This document shows, in pieces, positions 7,077 through 12,561 of a stretch of DNA of 16,010 nt. The position numbers and the translations under genes are program-made. Location of the stretch: assembly GCA_039812545.1 (NCBI GenBank), contig JBDIAR010000075.1, forward strand, positions 1 through 16,010. The letters run 5' to 3'. How positions within the stretch are numbered: the stretch's first letter is position 1; every line of letters starts with the position of its first letter. The notes under the pieces were generated by a model, which was not told where the DNA came from, did not search any database, and worked only from the letters and a program-made list of their open reading frames with translations. Origin of the DNA: JBDIAR01 sp039812545 (GTDB lineage Bacteria > Actinomycetota > Actinomycetes > Actinomycetales > Dermatophilaceae).

Positions 7077-8650
7077 GAGGATTCCTCCTGCTCGGATGTG
7101 CCCCAGTGTGCTCCAAGGTCGCGCAGGGCCGCCAGCGTGTCCGCCTCGTCCGGGCCCTTGTCGTCGCGGTACCGCAGCACCCGGGCGAAGCGCAGCGCGA
7201 GGCCACCGGCATACCGACGCGAGCGCTGCACCCCGTCGAACGCGATCTCGACGACCTGTTCGGGACGCAACCACACGACGTGGGGTTCGCGGCGAACGGC
7301 GAGTTCGGCGAACCGCTCGGTCTGCCAGCGCAGCATCTCGTCGGTCATCCCCTTGAAGGTCTTGCCGACCATGACGTACCCGCCGGTGTCCGGATCGCGC
7401 GCGCCGAGGTGGATATTGGAGAGCAGGCCGCGGCGCCGTCCGCTGCCGGGTTCTACCGCGAGGACGACCAGGTCGAGGGTATGCCGGGGCTTGACCTTGA
7501 TCCACGCGCTGCCTCGACGCCCCGCACTGTATGCCGACGCGAGGTCCTTGACGACGACCCCTTCCTGGCCGGCGGCGAGGATCGTCTGGAAGAAGCGATG
7601 CGCCTCTGCGACGTCGCCGGTGACCAGCCCGGGGACCGTGGAGGCGGCCGGCAGGAGGGGCGCGAGCAGGTCGAGCCGACGGGCCAGCGGCAGGTCGACC
7701 AGGTCGGTGCCGTCCAGGTGCAACAGATCGAAGAGGTACGTGGTCAGCGGTGTCCGGGCGCGCAGGGCGGCCGGGTCGCCGCGGCTGGCGGTGCGAGCAC
7801 CGGTGACCTGGAAGGGTTGCGGACGGCCGCGGAGGTTGAGGGCGATGGCCTCGCCGTCCAGGACGGCGTCGCGGATCGGCAGCGCCAGGGCGGTTTCGAC
7901 GACCTCGGGCAGGCGGGCCGTGACGTCGTCCAGGCTGCGGGTGAAGACCGCGACGTCGGAACCGCTGCGGTGCACCTGGATCCGGATGCCGTCCAGTTTG
8001 GCTTGGACCAGGGCGGCGCCGGCCGGCATCGAGGCCAGCGCCCCGCCGATGTCCGGCGCCGAGCCGGCGAGCATCGGCTTGACCGGCCGCCCGACCTCAA
8101 GCCCGATCGCCGCCAGGGCCGCCTCGCCGCCGGTGAGGGCGGCCGCAGCGACCGGACCCGGCGCACCGGCATACATCAGGGCCCGACGCACGGCGTCGTG
8201 GGGTACCCCGGCAGCGGCGGCGATGGCCGCGGTCATCACGCCCTCGAGCGCGCCGGTCCGGATCTCGCCGAGCAGGAGGGCGCGCAGCAGGTCCTGTTCG
8301 GCGGCGTCCGCGCGGGCGAACAGGGCGTGCAGCGCCGACGTGCGTCGCCCGGCCGAACCCGCACCGCCGACGGCGGCCAGTTCGGTCAGCGCTCGGTCCA
8401 CGTCGGCGACGGTGAGGGGGCGGTCGGGCCGGGCGCTGGGCGCGGCCGGTACCGGCGGTGGCAGGTCGGCCAGGCTCGCCCAGCCGACCCCGATCCGGCC
8501 CTGGGGCAGCGCACCGGACAGATAGGTCGCCACGATCGGGGCGTCCGGTCCGGCAACCCGCAGCGCGCCGGCGAGAGCGGCCGTCTTGGCGGTCCGCGAG
8601 GCGGTCGCGGCCACCGCACGGGCCGTGTCGGCGACCTGGGCGAAGTCCAT
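7073..8650 (-). CDS. ligB: ATP-dependent DNA ligase (LigB type)
   Basis: This enzyme seals nicks in duplex DNA through an enzyme-AMP intermediate. The 525-residue length and domain order match actinobacterial LigB. An N-terminal DNA-binding domain (about 1-185) precedes the adenylation domain. Motif I KLDG has nucleophile Lys218. Other landmarks are LDGEAI (264-269), motif III FDLLHLDG (307-314), motif IV EGVVVKD (363-369) and motif V WIKVKP (383-388). An OB-fold follows to the C terminus. It is an accessory repair ligase rather than the NAD-dependent replicative LigA. Start at ATG 8650 is chosen from the family N-terminus and a TACCCT -10 six bases upstream. An open frame continues upstream for 840 bases but has no coding similarity and overlaps cobB. 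rpiB follows with a 4-base overlap. Confidence 0.93.
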   Translation of the reverse strand: MDFAQVADTARAVAATASRTAKTAALAGALRVAGPDAPIVATYLSGALPQGRIGVGWASLADLPPPVPAAPSARPDRPLTVADVDRALTELAAVGGAGSAGRRTSALHALFARADAAEQDLLRALLLGEIRTGALEGVMTAAIAAAAGVPHDAVRRALMYAGAPGPVAAAALTGGEAALAAIGLEVGRPVKPMLAGSAPDIGGALASMPAGAALVQAKLDGIRIQVHRSGSDVAVFTRSLDDVTARLPEVVETALALPIRDAVLDGEAIALNLRGRPQPFQVTGARTASRGDPAALRARTPLTTYLFDLLHLDGTDLVDLPLARRLDLLAPLLPAASTVPGLVTGDVAEAHRFFQTILAAGQEGVVVKDLASAYSAGRRGSAWIKVKPRHTLDLVVLAVEPGSGRRRGLLSNIHLGARDPDTGGYVMVGKTFKGMTDEMLRWQTERFAELAVRREPHVVWLRPEQVVEIAFDGVQRSRRYAGGLALRFARVLRYRDDKGPDEADTLAALRDLGAHWGTSEQEESS

Positions 8651-8656
8651 CCCCGC

Positions 8657-8662
8657 AGGGTA
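8657..8662 (-). promoter_or_regulatory. -10 element (TACCCT) of a probable leaderless ligB promoter
   Basis: On the minus strand TACCCT is followed by GCGGGG and then ATG 8650. This spacing would place the first transcribed base at or next to the start codon. The 87-base divergent gap to cobB contains no good -35. Confidence 0.45.
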
Positions 8663-8737
8663 CGGCCCCGGTCGGACAGCCGGGGTCCACGGTGGGACGG
8701 CGGGTGACAACGCGGGCGGCTCACGCCAGCATGAGGT

Positions 8738-9448
8738 ATGCCTGTGCTCGCCGACCTCGTGCCCACCGACGGTTCCGCTCGGGTCGTCGCCCTCACCGGC
8801 GCGGGGATCAGCGCCTCCGCGGGCCTCGGGACGTTCCGGGGACCGGGCGGCCTGTGGACCGCCGCACCGGACCTGGAGGAGGCCCTGCACGCCCGCTATC
8901 TGCCGGGCAATGTCCCGGCGTTGTGGCAGGTCTGGGGCGGGCTGCGGCATCGCGCGCGGGTCGCGGGGCCGACCCCGGCGCACCGGGCGCTGGCCCGGGC
9001 GGGCGCGGTCGTCATCACCCAGAACGTCGACGGCCTGCATCAGGACGCCGGCTCCACCGTGGTCCTGGAGGTCCACGGGTCGGCGGCCCGGGCCCGCTGC
9101 CTGAACCCGAGGTGCGGCTGGAAGGGGGCATCGGCATACGCACAGGGCGACCCGGACCCCACCTGCCCGCGCTGCGACGGACCCCAACGGCCCGACCTCG
9201 TCCTGTTCGGGGAGTCGCTGGACCCGCTGGTCTGGTCGGCCGCCGAAGAGGCGGCCAGCAGCGCCGACGTTTTCCTCGCGGTCGGGACCTCCGCCGTCGT
9301 CACCCCAGCCAAATGGCTCGCCCCGATCGCGCGCGACGGCGGGGCGTTGTGCGTGAACGTCAACATCGATCCCGCGCCGAAGTATGCCGATCCGTTCCAC
9401 CACACCCTCGTCGGGCCGGCCGACGAGGTACTCGGCGCCTGGTTGTAA
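8738..9448 (+). CDS. cobB: NAD-dependent protein deacylase, sirtuin family
   Basis: Sirtuins remove acyl groups from lysines, consuming NAD and releasing nicotinamide and O-acyl-ADP-ribose. The 236-residue protein has the NAD motif GAGIS (21-25), TFRG and GLW just after it, TQNVDGLH (94-101) and the catalytic His113 in VHG. A zinc site is formed by Cys121, Cys126, Cys143 and Cys146, followed by RPDLVLFGE (151-159) and GTSAVV. In Actinobacteria and enteric bacteria such enzymes reactivate acyl-CoA synthetases by deacetylating the C-terminal lysine; an AacS is encoded in this window. ATG 8738 is the first possible start, but its only GAGG is too close (1 base) and no good -10 is seen, so the true start is not settled. 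The last 12 codons are repeated 810 bp downstream. Confidence 0.92.
   Translation: MPVLADLVPTDGSARVVALTGAGISASAGLGTFRGPGGLWTAAPDLEEALHARYLPGNVPALWQVWGGLRHRARVAGPTPAHRALARAGAVVITQNVDGLHQDAGSTVVLEVHGSAARARCLNPRCGWKGASAYAQGDPDPTCPRCDGPQRPDLVLFGESLDPLVWSAAEEAASSADVFLAVGTSAVVTPAKWLAPIARDGGALCVNVNIDPAPKYADPFHHTLVGPADEVLGAWL
9409..9442 (+). repeat. Left copy of a 34-bp direct repeat (cobB 3' end)
   Basis: This segment codes for VGPADEVLGAW at the cobB C terminus. It matches 10219-10252 at 31 of 34 bases, with an offset of exactly 810 bp. The two copies flank higBA, as left and right attachment or duplication scars would. Confidence 0.85.
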
Positions 9449-9457
9449 ACCCCTGAC

Positions 9458-9475
9458 GAGCCGGGCGCTCGGCTC
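9458..9475 (+). terminator. Hairpin after cobB
   Basis: GAGCCG (9458-9463) and CGGCTC (9470-9475) form a perfect 6-bp stem with loop GGCGCT, 10 bases after the cobB stop. No T-run follows. It is a weak terminator candidate. Confidence 0.35.
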
Positions 9476-9505
9476 CGCCACGGGCATCACGCGAGTTCCA
9501 CGCGC

Positions 9506-9522
9506 GTATCGCGATGCGATAC
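9506..9522 (+). promoter_or_regulatory. Palindromic operator overlapping the higBA promoter
   Basis: The perfect inverted repeat GTATCGC-gat-GCGATAC (7-bp arms, 3-base spacer) shares its last three bases with the -10 hexamer TACACT. This is where a type II antitoxin such as HigA would bind to repress its own operon. That HigA is the ligand is inferred from position and family behaviour. Confidence 0.65.
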
Positions 9523-9525
9523 ACT
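9520..9525 (+). promoter_or_regulatory. -10 element (TACACT) of the higBA leaderless promoter
   Basis: TACACT is followed by CGGCGG and then GTG 9532, so the transcript should begin at the start codon. TTCCAC at 9496-9501 is a poor -35, 18 bases upstream. The palindrome at 9506-9522 covers the spacer and the first half of the -10. Confidence 0.55.
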
Positions 9526-9531
9526 CGGCGG

Positions 9532-9810
9532 GTGATCGTCAGCTTCCGGCACAAGGGCTTGGAGCGGCTGTACCGGATGGGTTCGCGTAAGGGCGTTCAG
9601 GCCCATCACGTACCGAAGCTCCTGCGCATCCTGTCGGCGCTCGACGTGGCCCAGGCGCCCGATGACTTGTCGATTCCGTCGTTTCGGACTCACCAGCTCA
9701 AGGGCGACTTGGCCGGGCACTGGTCGATCTGGGTCAACGGCAATTGGCGGGTGACGTTCCGGTTCGTCGAGAACGACGTCGAACTCGTGGACTATCGGGA
9801 CTACCACTGA
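9532..9810 (+). CDS. higB: HigB-family toxin (RelE/ParE superfamily)
   Basis: HigB toxins are ribosome-dependent mRNA endonucleases that stop translation when the antitoxin is lost. The 92-residue product starts (M/V)IVSFRHKGLERLYRMGS, matching the family N terminus SFRHKGL. It ends with WSIWVNGNWRVTFRFVENDVELVDYRDYH, whose NxNWRxTFRF strand and DYH tail are typical. An upstream ATG at 9514 is in frame but would place the promoter and operator inside the gene and add six residues not expected in the family, so I prefer the leaderless GTG. Toxin precedes antitoxin, the usual HigBA order. The region lacks the GTATGCC heptamer common elsewhere in the window. Confidence 0.9.
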   Translation: MIVSFRHKGLERLYRMGSRKGVQAHHVPKLLRILSALDVAQAPDDLSIPSFRTHQLKGDLAGHWSIWVNGNWRVTFRFVENDVELVDYRDYH

Positions 9811-9839
9811 AGAAGCAGCACCTATCACTGAAGGAGCAG
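9802..9839 (+). repeat. Two-copy 21-bp-period repeat at the higB-higA junction
   Basis: TACCACTGAAGAAGCAG (9802-9818) and TATCACTGAAGGAGCAG (9823-9839) are 15/17 identical. The first holds the higB stop codon; the second holds the AAGGAG ribosome site of higA. A small tandem duplication of the toxin's end may have created the antitoxin's ribosome site. Confidence 0.7.
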
Positions 9840-9847
9840 GTGACACC

Positions 9848-10135
9848 ATGGCGATGAAGACTCCCGTGCATCCCGGCGAGATCCTGCGGGAGGACGTTCT
9901 GGCCGACCTCGCCCTCGGGGTCGGCGAGGCGGCGTCGAGGCTGGGGATCTCCCGCGTGGCGCTCAGTCGAGTCCTGCACGGTCACGCGCGGATCTCCCCC
10001 AACCTCGCGGTACGACTGGAGAAGGCCGGGGTCGGGACCGCCCGGGCCTGGCTGGCCATGCAGAGCGCTCACGACCTGGCCGTCGAACGCGCCTTCGGCC
10101 GGCATGACGTCCGCCCGCTCAACGACGTCGCCTGA
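9848..10135 (+). CDS. higA: HigA-family antitoxin (XRE helix-turn-helix)
   Basis: The 95-residue antitoxin binds and neutralises HigB and, with it, represses the operon. Visible features are the HPGEILREDVL N-terminal signature (about 8-18), a helix-turn-helix at about 25-60 (GEAASRLGISRVALSRVLHG), then ISPNLAVRLEKAGVGTARAWLAMQSAHDL, all typical of the HigA/VapI group. ATG 9848 has AAGGAG at 9831-9836; ATG 9854 (MKTPVHPGE) is an alternative start closer to the common family N terminus. It follows higB by 37 bases. Confidence 0.92.
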   Translation: MAMKTPVHPGEILREDVLADLALGVGEAASRLGISRVALSRVLHGHARISPNLAVRLEKAGVGTARAWLAMQSAHDLAVERAFGRHDVRPLNDVA

Positions 10136-10152
10136 GGTCGGGCCCTGAACCG

Positions 10153-10218
10153 TCAGCCGAGTCCTGCACGGGCCGGCGCGAATCTGGATCCGGAGGCCTT
10201 GGCGGATAGCCGGTAAGC
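10153..10218 (+). pseudogene. Decayed higA fragment
   Basis: Bases 10153-10185 match intact higA at 9963-9995 in 28 of 33 positions, covering the codons for SRVLHG-ARI of the recognition helix region. The match fades beyond this, and the frame breaks soon after (an in-frame reading meets no HigA-like continuation). It looks like a remnant of a second higA, squeezed between the intact antitoxin and the right copy of the cobB-end repeat. Confidence 0.55.
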
Positions 10219-10258
10219 CGTCGGGCCGGCGGACGAGGTACTCGGCTCTTGGCGCTGA
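10219..10258 (+). repeat. Right copy of the direct repeat: cobB C-terminal remnant
   Basis: The 34 bases 10219-10252 match 9409-9442 (31/34). Read in the cobB frame from 10220, they encode VGPADEVLGSWR followed by its own TGA (10256-10258). So this is a relic of a sirtuin 3' end with a slightly different tail rather than random similarity. It has no upstream coding part. Confidence 0.8.
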
Positions 10259-10286
10259 CCGCCGCCCGATGCCGCCTCTGTCCGTT

Positions 10287-10315
10287 TTGGGCGATTAGTG
10301 GCTATTACGTAGAAT
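10287..10315 (+). promoter_or_regulatory. Leaderless promoter of the excalibur gene
   Basis: TTGGGC (10287-10292), a 17-base spacer, and TAGAAT (10310-10315) are followed by six bases and ATG 10322. Spacing and the good -10 predict a transcript starting at the ATG. The surrounding 30 bases are AT-richer than the average here. No ribosome binding site is present. Confidence 0.6.
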
Positions 10316-10321
10316 GCCCCC

Positions 10322-10639
10322 ATGTCGACACTCCAAGCACAGACCGCTCGTCGCCGCCTACCCGGCGTTTTCGCCGCAGCCTGCGCTGCCGCCCTTGCCC
10401 TGACCACTCCCGCCGTCGCCGCAGCCGCGGCACCGGCCAAGAAGCCGGTGCCGCGCGCCTATCCCAACTGCGCTGCACTGAAAAAGGTGTTCCCCCACGG
10501 CGTGGCGCGGACCGGCGCACGAGACGTCGTGCGCGGGACCGCCAAACCGGTCACCACGTTCGTCGTCGACGCCGCGACCTACCGGTTGAACGTCGCCCGC
10601 GACGGGGACAAGGACGGGGTGGCCTGCGAGAAGCACTGA
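10322..10639 (+). CDS. Small secreted excalibur calcium-binding domain protein
   Basis: The 105-residue protein has a classical export signal: RRR at 11-13, a hydrophobic stretch about 15-35 rich in Ala/Leu, and AXA-type sites near 33-38. The mature part begins YPNCAALKKVFPHGVAR and ends NVARDGDKDGVACEKH. The DxDxDGxxCE loop and the paired cysteine in YPNC are the hallmarks of the excalibur domain, which is thought to bind calcium and is often found on extracellular nucleases or surface proteins. Here it stands alone, so its role is unknown. It has its own leaderless promoter and is followed by strong hairpins. Confidence 0.85.
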   Translation: MSTLQAQTARRRLPGVFAAACAAALALTTPAVAAAAAPAKKPVPRAYPNCAALKKVFPHGVARTGARDVVRGTAKPVTTFVVDAATYRLNVARDGDKDGVACEKH

Positions 10640-10648
10640 CTGCCCGAT

Positions 10649-10678
10649 TTGTACCTTTCGTTCCCATCGGGTTACCAT
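10649..10678 (+). promoter_or_regulatory. Candidate promoter of the betaine-type ABC operon
   Basis: TTGTAC (10649-10654), 18 bases, then TACCAT (10673-10678) lie in a locally AT-rich patch after the excalibur stop. A start near 10685 would give a leader of about 110 bases containing both hairpins described next. Confidence 0.45.
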
Positions 10679-10684
10679 TACCAG

Positions 10685-10705
10685 CCTGAGATGGGGCATC
10701 TCAGG
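10685..10705 (+). ncRNA. Leader hairpin 1 (9-bp stem)
   Basis: CCTGAGATG-GGG-CATCTCAGG is a perfect 9-bp stem with a 3-base loop, starting where the predicted operon transcript begins. It could instead terminate the excalibur mRNA, but no T-run follows. It matches no riboswitch that I recognise. Confidence 0.5.
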
Positions 10706-10714
10706 GGCTAACGG

Positions 10715-10762
10715 AGGCGCCCTCGCCCCGAGTTGTGGTGGACTCGGGTAGCGAGGGCGCCT
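10715..10762 (+). ncRNA. Leader hairpin 2 (19-bp stem) before the ABC operon
   Basis: AGGCGCCCTCGC (10715-10726) pairs fully with GCGAGGGCGCCT (10751-10762). Inside it, CCCGAGT (10727-10733) pairs with ACTCGGG (10742-10748). A 2-base bulge (TA) and loop TGTGGTGG complete the structure. It ends 33 bases before GTG 10796. Such a stable hairpin is either a terminator without U-tract between the two transcription units or a regulatory leader structure. Confidence 0.6.
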
Positions 10763-10795
10763 TCGTGCGTGCCGTCCGAAAGCCCAGGGGGTACC

Positions 10796-11902
10796 GTGAT
10801 CAGCTTCGAGCAGGTGACCAAGACCTACCCGGGCGGCGGCACGGCCGTCACCGACCTCGACCTCACCGCAGACACCGGCCTGACCACGGTCCTGGTCGGA
10901 CCCTCCGGCTGTGGCAAGACGACGACGCTGCGGATGGTCAACCGGATGGTCGAACCCACCTCCGGACGGATCCTGCTCGACGATCGGGACGTCGCCGGCA
11001 TCGACCCCCGCGAGCTGCGCCGCGGTATCGGCTACGTCATCCAACACGCCGGCCTGTTCCCGCACCGCAGCGTCCTGGACAATGTCGGCACCGTACCCCG
11101 GCTGCTCGGCTGGGACCGGGCCCGAACCCGCGCCCGCTCGATGGAACTGCTCGAACTCGTCGGCCTCGACCCGGCCCTCGCCGGCCGCTACCCGCACCAG
11201 CTCTCCGGGGGTCAGCAACAGCGCGTCGGCGTCGCCCGGGCCCTCGCCGCCGACCCCCCCGTCCTGCTCCTCGACGAACCCTTCTCCGCCGTCGACCCCG
11301 TCGTCCGCGCCGGCCTGCAGGAGGAGTTCCTCCGGCTCAAACGCGAGTTCGGCAAGACGACGATCTTCGTCACCCACGACATCGACGAGGCGATCACCGT
11401 CGGCGACAAGGTGGCCGTGCTGCGGGTCGGCGGGCGCCTGGCCCAGGCCGCCGCCCCCCTCGACCTGCTCACCGAACCGGCGGACGCCTTCGTCGCGGCT
11501 TTCGTGGGCCGCGACCGGGGCTATCGCGCGCTGGGTTTCGTGTCCGGTGAGGTGACCGTATGCCGGGAACCGACGGTTCCGCTCGGCTCGACCGGGGCCC
11601 ACGTCGCCCACGCCGACGGCGACTCGCCCTGGGTGCTGGTCGTCGACGCGACCGGCATACCGGTCGGCTGGGCGACCCGCACCCAGGGTGAACACGCCCC
11701 GGACACCCCACTGACCACCGCGGACCTGCATCCTCTCGGCACGGCCGCCGAACCCACCGGTTCGCTGCGCCAGGCCCTGGACGCCGCGCTCTCCTCCCCA
11801 GCCGGACGAGCCGTGGTCCTGCACCCCGACGGGTCGCTCGCCGGCACGATCACCCTGGCCGACGTCGTGTCGGCCATCGACCGGGCGGACGCGCCCCGAT
11901 GA
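10796..11902 (+). CDS. opuCA: Glycine betaine/choline-type ABC importer, ATP-binding subunit
   Basis: This is the ATPase that energises osmoprotectant uptake at the inner face of the membrane. In its 368 residues I see Walker A GPSGCGKT (35-42), Q-loop region IQHAGLFPH, signature LSGGQQQRVGVARAL (from 136), Walker B VLLLDEP (156-162) and the switch histidine in FVTHD. From about residue 250 there is a CBS-like tail (VVDATGIPVGW... and VVLHPDGSLAGTITLADVVSAI), the regulatory region typical of OpuA/OpuC/ProV ATPases; here the first half looks degenerate. GTG 10796 follows CAGGGGG. The stop overlaps the next start as ATGA. Substrate is inferred from the subunit set, not from binding residues. 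Confidence 0.87.
   Translation: MISFEQVTKTYPGGGTAVTDLDLTADTGLTTVLVGPSGCGKTTTLRMVNRMVEPTSGRILLDDRDVAGIDPRELRRGIGYVIQHAGLFPHRSVLDNVGTVPRLLGWDRARTRARSMELLELVGLDPALAGRYPHQLSGGQQQRVGVARALAADPPVLLLDEPFSAVDPVVRAGLQEEFLRLKREFGKTTIFVTHDIDEAITVGDKVAVLRVGGRLAQAAAPLDLLTEPADAFVAAFVGRDRGYRALGFVSGEVTVCREPTVPLGSTGAHVAHADGDSPWVLVVDATGIPVGWATRTQGEHAPDTPLTTADLHPLGTAAEPTGSLRQALDAALSSPAGRAVVLHPDGSLAGTITLADVVSAIDRADAPR
11649..11666. repeat. Perfect palindrome with CATA loop inside the ATPase gene
   Basis: CGACCGG-CATA-CCGGTCG has 7-bp arms around a GGCATAC heptamer. It has the same CCGG-CATA-CCGG core as the tandem array at 5194-5221. It lies within the codons of the CBS-like tail. Confidence 0.75.
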
Positions 11903-12561
11903 CCTGGGCACTCGGGCATCTCGGGCTCGTCCTGGCATACCTGCGAACCCACACCATGCTCGCGGTCATCCCCCTCGTCCTCGGCCTGGTGATCGCCGTT
12001 CCGCTCGGGCGCCTGGCGATGGCCGCGCCGGGGCTGCGCGCGGTCGTGGTGGGCGGCACGGGGCTGCTTTACACGATCCCGTCGCTGGCGATGTTCGTGC
12101 TGCTGCCCGGGCTGATCGGAACCGACATCCTCAGCCCCGTCAACGTCGTGATCGCCCTGACGATCTACTCGGTGGCCCTGCTCGTCCGCACGGTCGTCGA
12201 CGGCCTGTCCAGCGTGCCGCAGGACGTGCTGGCGGCCGCCACGGCGATGGGGTTGACCGGGGTGCGGCGGTTCGTCGAGGTCGAACTTCCGCTCGCGATC
12301 CCCGTCGTCGTCGCCGGCCTGCGGGTCGCCGCCGTCAGCAATGTCTCGATCGCCAGCGTCGCCGCCCTGCTCGGCATCGAACAGTTGGGGATGCTGTTCA
12401 CCGACGGTTTCGACCGGCGCTTCCTCGACCCGATCGTGACCGGCATCGTCGCCTGCGTGCTGCTCGCCCTGGCCCTGGACCTGGTCATCCTCGGCCTCGG
12501 CCGGGTCCTCGCGCCGTGGCAACGCCAGCAGCAGGCGCAGAGCGTCGGAGCCGGTTCGTGA
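11899..12561 (+). CDS. opuCB: Betaine-type ABC importer, permease subunit 1
   Basis: Inner-membrane channel subunit of 220 residues with about five or six hydrophobic helices. The cytoplasmic EAA-type loop AAATAMGLTGVRRFVEVELP (about 112-131) docks on the ATPase. TIPSLAMFVLLPGLIG and SNVSIASVAALLG are characteristic of the OpuB/OpuC permease branch. The start shares ATGA with the ATPase stop. There is no ribosome site of its own, so expression depends on coupling. Confidence 0.88.
   Translation: MTWALGHLGLVLAYLRTHTMLAVIPLVLGLVIAVPLGRLAMAAPGLRAVVVGGTGLLYTIPSLAMFVLLPGLIGTDILSPVNVVIALTIYSVALLVRTVVDGLSSVPQDVLAAATAMGLTGVRRFVEVELPLAIPVVVAGLRVAAVSNVSIASVAALLGIEQLGMLFTDGFDRRFLDPIVTGIVACVLLALALDLVILGLGRVLAPWQRQQQAQSVGAGS

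Noticed and set aside
4822..7212. 796-codon minus-strand open frame
   Set aside because: It overlaps the AI-2E gene and rpiB in another frame and gives Arg/Gly/Pro-rich low-complexity protein.
5070..8525. 1151-codon plus-strand open frame
   Set aside because: It runs antisense through the AI-2E protein, rpiB and ligB, whose products are clear family members. Its own translation is His/Asp/Arg-rich without any domain.
8651..9490. Upstream in-frame extension of ligB
   Set aside because: It would overlap the whole of cobB on the other strand. The family N terminus and a leaderless promoter fit ATG 8650 instead.
9514..9531. ATG 9514 as start of higB
   Set aside because: The palindrome and the -10 hexamer overlap it, and the family starts at the position of GTG 9532.
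8738..10135. Sirtuin plus toxin-antitoxin as a defence system (such as Thoeris or DSR type)
   Set aside because: The sirtuin is a short stand-alone deacylase with an intact zinc site and no fused defence domain, and higBA is an ordinary type II pair added by a repeat-flanked insertion.
10685..10705. TPP riboswitch because of CTGAGA
   Set aside because: The other conserved TPP elements (ACCUGA region and GCGUAGGGA) are missing, and the downstream gene is not a thiamine gene.
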